Source of the DNA: Duganella dendranthematis
Lineage (GTDB): Bacteria > Pseudomonadota > Gammaproteobacteria > Burkholderiales > Burkholderiaceae_D
Reading direction: 5' to 3'
DNA: 64,000 bases
Assembly: GCF_012849375.1 (NCBI RefSeq)
Contig: NZ_CP051684.1
Location: 4,960,001-5,024,000 of the forward strand
Shown: piece after piece, positions 59,374 to 64,000 of the stretch
Numbering within the stretch: the first letter of the stretch is position 1
Layout: every line of letters starts with the position of its first letter
The notes under the pieces: generated by a model
What the model was told of the DNA's origin: nothing
What the model saw: the letters and a program-made list of their open reading frames with translations, nothing else
Database searches by the model: none
Made by a program: the position numbers and the translations under genes

Positions 59374-59440
59374 AAAAAAAAGCCCGCTACAGGAGCGGGC
59401 TAAATCTATTTCCTTGGAGGAGAATAGAGGAGACAACTGC
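59374..59440 (-). ncRNA. Candidate CU-rich small RNA with strong terminator
   Basis: On the minus strand a stem AGCCCGCT/AGCGGGCT (59382-59402, 5-nt loop) is followed by nine T residues, a strong intrinsic terminator with no protein gene ending there. A weak promoter-like pair TTGCAT-17-CATTAT lies upstream. The RNA between them would be about 65 nt and contain two CTCCTC motifs, complementary to Shine-Dalgarno sequences. It might instead be an attenuated leader of the gene at 59297. No expression evidence is available. Confidence 0.35.
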
Positions 59441-59520
59441 ATAATGCTGCAACGCGCAAAAGAATGCAAATTCAAATTCGTAATGTGCGCAATCACTGGC
59501 ATGAATGAAGCGAGGGAAAC

Positions 59521-59748
59521 ATGGCTGAAGTCATCAAGCACCGCAAGGTGAAGATCGTGGTATTGGCGGCGGGCGAGGAGATAGGCGGGCATTGCCGCGA
59601 GGGCGATATTGCCATCCTGTCGGACAGCGCCGGCTGGTGGATCAAGTTTGTCGGCGCCGACGGCCATGTGGATTGTTATGGCGATCCGTATCCGTCGTAT
59701 AACGAGGCGCTGTGGTCGGCCAAGGCGGCGGCCGAATTCGGCACCTGA
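59521..59748 (+). CDS. Hypothetical small protein
   Basis: A 75-residue protein with AGGGA before the ATG. It is mostly beta in character (KIVVLAAGEEIGGHCREGDI, GWWIKFVGADGHVDCYGDPY) and ends in a short helix. No family is recognised and there is no signal peptide or membrane segment. It lies alone upstream of the tRNA cluster. Confidence 0.6.
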   Translation: MAEVIKHRKVKIVVLAAGEEIGGHCREGDIAILSDSAGWWIKFVGADGHVDCYGDPYPSYNEALWSAKAAAEFGT

Positions 59749-59770
59749 AGTTGCTCCAAGCACAGAGTGC

Positions 59771-59799
59771 TGGACAAGCCCGGGGAGTGTCCCTATAAT
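59771..59799 (+). promoter_or_regulatory. Strong sigma-70 promoter upstream of the tRNA-Arg cluster
   Basis: TGGACA (59771-59776) and TATAAT (59794-59799) are 17 bp apart. The next mature RNA, tRNA-Arg, begins 153 bp downstream with no gene between, so this may give a long tRNA precursor leader or a separate short RNA. Confidence 0.55.
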
Positions 59800-59913
59800 G
59801 CTGCTTCTTTCGAACGGCATGCTGTTTGAAAGGCTTGCGGTAAAGCAGTTTGCAAAGCGGTTGATTCGGTGTTTCGTGCACTGAACCGATTAAATGATAG
59901 AAAATATCAAACT

Positions 59914-59941
59914 TTGCAAAACGAAATTGATGCTTTATAAT
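59914..59941 (+). promoter_or_regulatory. Proximal promoter of the first tRNA-Arg gene
   Basis: TTGCAA (59914-59919), a 16-bp spacer and TATAAT (59936-59941) lie directly before the tRNA at 59953. Confidence 0.6.
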
Positions 59942-59952
59942 GCTTGCACAGT

Positions 59953-60029
59953 GCGGCTGTAGCTCAGCTGGATAGAGTACTTGGCTACGAACCAAGGGGT
60001 CGTGGGTTCGATTCCTGCCAGCCGCACCA
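59953..60029 (+). tRNA. tRNA-Arg (anticodon ACG), copy 1
   Basis: 77 nt with CCA encoded. The acceptor stem GCGGCTG/CAGCCGC closes perfectly, the anticodon loop CTACGAA gives ACG, and the T loop is GGGTTCGATTCC. It decodes CGU/CGC/CGA after A34 deamination. Confidence 0.98.
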
Positions 60030-60101
60030 CTAGTTTTACCGGGAGAATTGGAAGATTCTTCTGTTTTTAAACAAGAAAGTGCTGTTATAATCTTGTTTTG
60101 C

Positions 60102-60178
60102 GCGGCTGTAGCTCAGCTGGATAGAGTACTTGGCTACGAACCAAGGGGTCGTGGGTTCGATTCCTGCCAGCCGCACCA
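60102..60178 (+). tRNA. tRNA-Arg (anticodon ACG), copy 2
   Basis: Identical to copy 1 over all 77 nt. A TATAAT lies 11 bp upstream (60086-60091), so it may also be started independently. Spacer to copy 1 is 72 bp. Confidence 0.98.
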
Positions 60179-60228
60179 AAATTTAGTAAATAGTCGGATG
60201 TCGTAGTCCGGCTATGATGTAGTGTTTC

Positions 60229-60305
60229 GCGGCTGTAGCTCAGCTGGATAGAGTACTTGGCTACGAACCAAGGGGTCGTGGGTTCGATTCCTGCCAGCCG
60301 CACCA
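60229..60305 (+). tRNA. tRNA-Arg (anticodon ACG), copy 3
   Basis: Identical to copies 1 and 2. Spacer to copy 2 is 50 bp. Followed by the cluster terminator. Confidence 0.98.
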
Positions 60306-60319
60306 AAATTCGTGAGTAG

Positions 60320-60351
60320 AAGGGCCTGAAGAGAAATCTTCAGGCCCTTTT
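60320..60351 (+). terminator. Intrinsic terminator of the tRNA-Arg cluster
   Basis: GGGCCTGAAGA and TCTTCAGGCCC form a perfect 11-bp stem (60322-60347) with a GAAA tetraloop, preceded by AA and followed by TTTT. Confidence 0.92.
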
Positions 60352-60427
60352 GCTTTGCGTTTTGCGTTTACGCATATATGCGCTGTGCGGCGCACGATAG
60401 ACTGCCTGTCTTGACCAGGAGAGCATC

Positions 60428-60700
60428 ATGGCGAATGATAAGAGCGGCGAGGTGCGCATCTCATTGTTGGAGTATCACATGGAATCAGTACTCGATATTG
60501 TGAAAGAAATTCGCGATAACTACGTAACCAAGGCGGAATTAAAGGCCATTCTCGATGAGCGCCTGTCACATTTCGCCACCAAGGAAGACCTCCAGCGGGT
60601 CAACCAGAGCCTGCGCAATTGGGTGATCGCCGTGGTGCTATCCACTACCGCGCTGCAATTCGCTATGCAGTATGCGATGTTCCAGCTCTATATTCGCTAA
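60428..60700 (+). CDS. Small tail-anchored coiled-coil protein
   Basis: A 90-residue protein with AGGAG before the ATG. A coiled coil (ESVLDIVKEIRDNYVTKAEL, KAILDERLSHFATKEDLQRV) precedes one C-terminal membrane helix (WVIAVVLSTTALQFAMQYAM). It has the same ATKED motif and order as the proteins at 38643 and 43534 (DUF1640-like). Function is unknown. Confidence 0.75.
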   Translation: MANDKSGEVRISLLEYHMESVLDIVKEIRDNYVTKAELKAILDERLSHFATKEDLQRVNQSLRNWVIAVVLSTTALQFAMQYAMFQLYIR

Positions 60701-60737
60701 ATCATCGCCGAACTTGGCTTTTGCCGCGAAATGCCTG

Positions 60738-60753
60738 ATGATCTATTGATCAT
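60738..60753 (+). promoter_or_regulatory. Perfect palindrome upstream of lldD
   Basis: ATGATC-TATT-GATCAT, 6-bp arms, lies 19-34 bp before the lldD start. It contains TGATC-N4-GATCA, similar in form to the TetR-type sites at 2142 and 4561. The binding protein is unknown. Confidence 0.4.
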
Positions 60754-60771
60754 AATAAAAGGGGAGCGCGG

Positions 60772-61917
60772 ATGGCCATCATCACTAATATTGAAGACTT
60801 GCGCGTGCTGGCACAGAAGCGCGTGCCGCGCATGTTTTACGATTACGCTGATGCCGGTTCGTGGACCGAATCGACCTACCGCGCCAATAACGAAGACTTC
60901 GGCAAGATCAAGTTCCGCCAGCGGGTGGCGGTCAACCTGGAAAACCGCACGCTGGCCAGCACCATGATCGGCCAGCCGGTGGCGATGCCGGTGGCGCTGG
61001 CGCCGACCGGCCTGACCGGCATGCAGCACGCCGATGGCGAAATCCTGGCGGCCAAGGCGGCGGAAAAATTCGGCGTGCCCTTCACCTTGTCCACCATGAG
61101 CATCTGCTCGATTGAAGACATCGCCGCCAACACCAGCAAGCCGTTCTGGTTCCAGCTGTATGTGATGAAGGACCGCGATTTCATCAACAACCTGATCGAC
61201 CGCGCCAAGGCTGCCAACTGCTCGGCGCTGGTGCTGACGCTGGACTTGCAGGTACTGGGCCAGCGCCACAAGGATCTGCGCAACGGCCTGTCGGCCCCGC
61301 CCAAGCTGACGGTCGCCAACCTGCTCAACCTGGCCACCAAGCCGCGCTGGTGCCTGGGCATGCTGGGCACCAGGCGCCGTACTTTCGGCAATATCGTCGG
61401 TCACGCGAAGTCGGTGTCGGATATGTCGTCGCTGTCGTCGTGGACCTCGCAGCAGTTCGACCTCAGCCTGTCGTGGAAAGACGTGGCGTGGATCAAGCAG
61501 CGCTGGGGCGGTAAGCTGATCATCAAAGGCATCATGGATGAAGAGGATGCGCGGCTGTGCGTGGAAAACGGCGCCGATGCGCTGATTGTCTCCAACCACG
61601 GCGGCCGCCAGCTGGACGGCGCGGAATCGTCGATCGGCGCGCTGCCGCGCATTGCGGCGGCGGTCGGCAAAGACATTGAAGTGCACATGGACGGCGGCAT
61701 CCGTTCCGGCCAGGACGTAATCAAGGCGCTGGCGCTGGGGGCGAAAGGCGTCTATATCGGCCGTCCCTTCCTGTATGGACTGGGCGCGATGGGCGAGCAG
61801 GGCGTGAGCAAGTGCCTGGACATCATCCGCAACGAGCTGGACCTGACCATGGCCTTCTGCGGCCTGCGCGATGTGCAGCAGGTCGATCAAAACATTCTGT
61901 TGCCGGGAAGTTTCTGA
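60772..61917 (+). CDS. lldD: FMN-dependent L-lactate dehydrogenase
   Basis: A 381-residue alpha-hydroxy-acid oxidase-family enzyme with AGGGGAG upstream. Clear features are MFYDYADAGSWTES, PVALAPTGLTGMQHADGEIL, the FMN and substrate residues in VENGADALIVSNHGGRQLDG, and HMDGGIRSGQDVIKALALGA. The His of SNHGGRQLDG is the catalytic base. It oxidises L-lactate to pyruvate at the inner membrane with quinone as acceptor. No LldR/LldP is adjacent; a VOC-family gene overlaps its stop codon. Confidence 0.93.
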   Translation: MAIITNIEDLRVLAQKRVPRMFYDYADAGSWTESTYRANNEDFGKIKFRQRVAVNLENRTLASTMIGQPVAMPVALAPTGLTGMQHADGEILAAKAAEKFGVPFTLSTMSICSIEDIAANTSKPFWFQLYVMKDRDFINNLIDRAKAANCSALVLTLDLQVLGQRHKDLRNGLSAPPKLTVANLLNLATKPRWCLGMLGTRRRTFGNIVGHAKSVSDMSSLSSWTSQQFDLSLSWKDVAWIKQRWGGKLIIKGIMDEEDARLCVENGADALIVSNHGGRQLDGAESSIGALPRIAAAVGKDIEVHMDGGIRSGQDVIKALALGAKGVYIGRPFLYGLGAMGEQGVSKCLDIIRNELDLTMAFCGLRDVQQVDQNILLPGSF

Positions 61918-62405
61918 TGCTGGATCAGCCGTCAGGACATACCTATGAAGCGGCCAGCGCGCTGCCGCCCAGCCAGCGCATCCATCTGGTGCTGCTGGGG
62001 GTGGAGGATGTGGCGCGCTCGGCCAAATTTTACGAGGCGTTGGGCTGGCGCCGTTCGCCGACCGGCAACGACGGCTTCGTCAAATTCAATATGGGCGGTT
62101 ATGCGATTTGCCTGATCAACCGCGCCGATTTCGCGCGCGATGCGCTGGCTTCCGACACGGGCAAGCCGGGCTTCTCCGGCGTGGCGCTGATCCATCTGAC
62201 GCGCAGCGCCGAGGATGTGCCGCGCATCCTGGCCCAGGCGGTGGAGGCGGGCGGCGTCATCGTCAAGCCGGCCACGCGCACGGACTGGGGCGTGGCGGGC
62301 TATTTCAAGGACCCGGACGGCCACCTGTTTGAAGTCGATTATGAAACCGTGTGGGCCTTCGATGCGCAGCACCATTTGCGCGTGGATGAGATCAATATCG
62401 TGTAA
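61917..62405 (+). CDS. VOC (glyoxalase/bleomycin resistance) superfamily protein
   Basis: A 162-residue protein whose ATG overlaps the lldD stop (TGATG), so it is translationally coupled to lldD. It shows the paired beta-alpha-beta VOC layout (IHLVLLGVEDVARSAKFYEA, LGWRRSPTGNDGFVKFNMGG, and WGVAGYFKDPDGHLFEVDYE). The final Glu is in a usual metal-ligand position. Co-expression with lactate oxidation suggests detoxification of a related electrophile, but this is inference. Confidence 0.85.
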   Translation: MLDQPSGHTYEAASALPPSQRIHLVLLGVEDVARSAKFYEALGWRRSPTGNDGFVKFNMGGYAICLINRADFARDALASDTGKPGFSGVALIHLTRSAEDVPRILAQAVEAGGVIVKPATRTDWGVAGYFKDPDGHLFEVDYETVWAFDAQHHLRVDEINIV

Positions 62406-62435
62406 GCTGCTGGCCTCATCAACAAGAAAGCCACC

Positions 62436-62942
62436 ATGAAACATCTGATCTCTTCTTGCGCAATCGGCCTGACGCTGGCCCTGACCTTGTCCGCCTGCGA
62501 TCGCAACAAAACGCCTGAGACCGCGCCAGCTTCGGCGCCTGCCGCCGGCGCTGCCGATGCGCCTGCCGCCGCGCCTGCCGCCGCTCCAGCTGCTGCTGCG
62601 GTCACTGCGCTGCAAAAAAATGACACCGTTGTCGGCACCGGCACGGAAGCCAAGGCTGGCGTGACCGCCATCGTCAACTACACCGGCTGGCTGTTCGTAC
62701 CGGATGCACCGGACCAGCATGGCGCCAAGTTTGATTCGTCGATCGGCCGTGAGCCGTTCAGCTTCCGCCTCGGCGCTGGCCAGGTCATCCCGGGCTGGGA
62801 CGAAGGCGTGCAGGGCATGAAGATCGGCGGCAAGCGCACCCTGATCGTGCCGGCCGCCATGGGTTACGGCGCCAACGGCGCCGGCCCGATCCCGCCGAAC
62901 GCCACCCTGATCTTCGACGTCGAACTGCTGGACGTTAAGTAA
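62436..62942 (+). CDS. FKBP-type peptidyl-prolyl isomerase lipoprotein
   Basis: A 168-residue protein with a lipoprotein signal ([14 protein letters not shown]). A 35-residue Ala/Pro linker follows, then one FKBP domain at 65-168 ([60 protein letters not shown]). It should catalyse Xaa-Pro isomerisation in the periplasm, anchored to a membrane. The end overlaps the convergent dehydrogenase gene by 8 bp. Confidence 0.93.
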   Translation: MKHLISSCAIGLTLALTLSACDRNKTPETAPASAPAAGAADAPAAAPAAAPAAAAVTALQKNDTVVGTGTEAKAGVTAIVNYTGWLFVPDAPDQHGAKFDSSIGREPFSFRLGAGQVIPGWDEGVQGMKIGGKRTLIVPAAMGYGANGAGPIPPNATLIFDVELLDVK

Positions 62943-63906
62943 CCACGTTGCGTGGCGCGCCCGCGTGCCACGCTTCGATGTTGTCGATCAGCTGATCGAC
63001 CAGCGTCTGCATCGCTTGCGTGCTGGCCCAGGCCGAGTGCGGCGTCAAAATGAAGTTGGGCAGGCGCAGGTTGAGCAGCACATTGTCGGCCGGTGGCGGT
63101 TCCGTCACCAGCACGTCGACACCGGCGCCGGCGATCAGGCCGCTGCGCAAGGCATCGGCCAGCGCCACTTCATCCACCAGGCCGCCGCGCGCGGTGTTAA
63201 TCAGCAGCGCGCTGCGCTTCATGCGGATCAGCTCCTTGGCGCTGATCATATTGCGGGTCTGGTCGGTCAGCGGCAGGTGCAGGCTGATCACGTCCGAGGT
63301 TTCCAACACCTCGTCAAAGCTGGCTTCGCGCACGCCGTCGGCGGCCGCATCCGGCAGCGGCGAACGGTTATGCACGATCACTTCCATGCCGAACGCGCGC
63401 GCGATCTGCGCCGTGGACTTGCCCAGCGCGCCGTAGCCGAACAGGCCCAGCCGGCTGCCGGCCAGGTCGGAAATCGGATGGCCGAACAGGCAGAAGCGCT
63501 CCGACTTCTGCCACAGTCCCGCCTCGATATCTTGCCGATACGCCACCAGTTGCCGGCGCAAGGCCAGGATCAGCGCAAACGTGTGCTCGGGCAGCGTGTG
63601 CACCGCATAGTTGCGGATATTGGTGACGACGATGCCGCGCTCCCTGGCCGCCGCCAGGTCGACGATATTGGTGCCGGTAGCTGCCACCGCGATCAGCTTC
63701 ACGTCCGGCAGCTGCGCCAGGTCGTCGGCGCTGAGCGCCACCTTGTTGGTGATGACGATGCTGGCGCGGGCGTCGCGCAGGCGCTGTACCGTCTCGCCCG
63801 TCGGGGTCGACGGGTACTCGGTCCATTCATGCGCAAACGACGGCTTGCGGACGTTGGCGATGACACTGTCGCGGTCCAGGAAGACAATGCGGGTGGTTTC
63901 AGTCAT
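62935..63906 (-). CDS. D-2-hydroxyacid dehydrogenase, NAD-dependent
   Basis: A 323-residue enzyme from the ATG at 63906 with GGAG upstream. The NAD motif is [20 protein letters not shown], and the catalytic Arg, Glu and His are in [21 protein letters not shown] and LTPHSAWAS. The family reduces 2-keto acids or hydroxypyruvate; glycerate dehydrogenase-like use is likely. The start overlaps the stop of the upstream LysR gene (ATGA). Confidence 0.9.
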   Translation of the reverse strand: MTETTRIVFLDRDSVIANVRKPSFAHEWTEYPSTPTGETVQRLRDARASIVITNKVALSADDLAQLPDVKLIAVAATGTNIVDLAAARERGIVVTNIRNYAVHTLPEHTFALILALRRQLVAYRQDIEAGLWQKSERFCLFGHPISDLAGSRLGLFGYGALGKSTAQIARAFGMEVIVHNRSPLPDAAADGVREASFDEVLETSDVISLHLPLTDQTRNMISAKELIRMKRSALLINTARGGLVDEVALADALRSGLIAGAGVDVLVTEPPPADNVLLNLRLPNFILTPHSAWASTQAMQTLVDQLIDNIEAWHAGAPRNVVT

Positions 63907-64000
63907 ATGGCTATCTCCAGCGGTGTGGCACGCGCGGGCATCTTCGGCAGGCGCATACCGGGGTGATTGGAAAACAGTTCGGCGACCCATTCGACAAACA
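63903..64000 (-). CDS. LysR-family regulator, C-terminal end only
   Basis: The last 31 codons of a protein cut by the right edge. FVEWVAELFSNHPG is the typical final helix of LysR effector domains. The gene continues outside the window and overlaps the 2-hydroxyacid dehydrogenase start by 4 bp, so it probably leads that operon. Identification rests on this short stretch. Confidence 0.6.
   Translation of the reverse strand, partial: FVEWVAELFSNHPGMRLPKMPARATPLEIAI

Noticed and set aside
59443..59553. Small plus-strand open frame preceded by GGAGGAG and GAGGAG
   Set aside because: Spacing from the purine-rich stretch to the ATG is too long and it overlaps the better-supported gene at 59521; the same bases read on the minus strand suit a CU-rich RNA.
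59317..59820. 167-codon minus-strand open frame
   Set aside because: It crosses a strong terminator and is antisense to the small gene at 59521; no domain or ribosome site.
59953..60305. Spaced repeats suggesting a CRISPR-like array
   Set aside because: The 77-nt repeats fold as tRNA-Arg with CCA ends; the spacers differ in length (72 and 50 bp).

Overview
The window is 64 kb of dense, high-GC (about two-thirds G+C) bacterial chromosome. Gene content points to a motile, aerobic betaproteobacterium of the Burkholderiales, most likely Oxalobacteraceae of the Massilia/Duganella group. That placement is inferred from protein style (DadA/Lrp, ZntB, YdeP-type FdhF, many GGDEF/EAL proteins and chemoreceptors), not from a marker gene. 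There is no rRNA, CRISPR array, insertion sequence or prophage.

Layout. 1-5270: a molybdenum hydroxylase operon with a triheme cytochrome c, a chemoreceptor, a periplasmic binding protein and a TetR regulator; near-identical palindromes lie in both divergent promoter regions. 5357-11840: a GGDEF/EAL protein, then a YdeP-like molybdopterin oxidoreductase, a bestrophin-type anion channel and a MoaB-like protein in a tight run. 11784-16179 (minus): REC-EAL protein, chemoreceptor and MocR/PdxR-like regulator. 16349-22552: sensor kinase and FixJ-like regulator, then a lone receiver, a GGDEF/EAL protein and a chemoreceptor; the promoters of both units carry the same TATAC-N4-GTATA dyad, and the second has a leader hairpin that covers the ribosome binding site. 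22531-23830: two decayed divergent genes joined by a deletion scar. 23863-29882: FecR-domain protein, quinone oxidoreductase with divergent LysR regulator, Fur and a large hybrid kinase. 30214-34558: porin-like protein, PstS-like protein and GGDEF/EAL protein in one unit. 34555-38524 (minus): MFS transporter, SufR-like regulator and TonB-dependent siderophore receptor with a Fur box. 38643-45402: small membrane proteins, ZntB, HDOD protein, dadA/lrp and an unrecognised helical membrane protein. 45399-49983 (minus): MarR-EmrB-NodT-EmrA efflux operon. 50127-59297: His-rich secreted protein, NDH-2 and a group of kinases and receivers. 59374-60351: a candidate CU-rich small RNA and three identical tRNA-Arg(ACG) genes. 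60428-64000: L-lactate dehydrogenase, VOC protein, FKBP lipoprotein, 2-hydroxyacid dehydrogenase and the end of a LysR gene.

The dominant theme is signalling: five GGDEF/EAL proteins, one HDOD protein, three chemoreceptors, five histidine kinases and several receivers in 64 kb. The strongest candidates for something undescribed are the 16.3-22.6 kb kinase/FixJ/receiver/PDE/chemoreceptor locus with its dyads and leader hairpin, the TetR regulon at 1-5.3 kb, the FdhF-bestrophin-MoaB operon, the porin-PstS-like-GGDEF/EAL module and the small RNA near 59.4 kb. All promoter, operator and RNA calls come from reading sequence and are untested.
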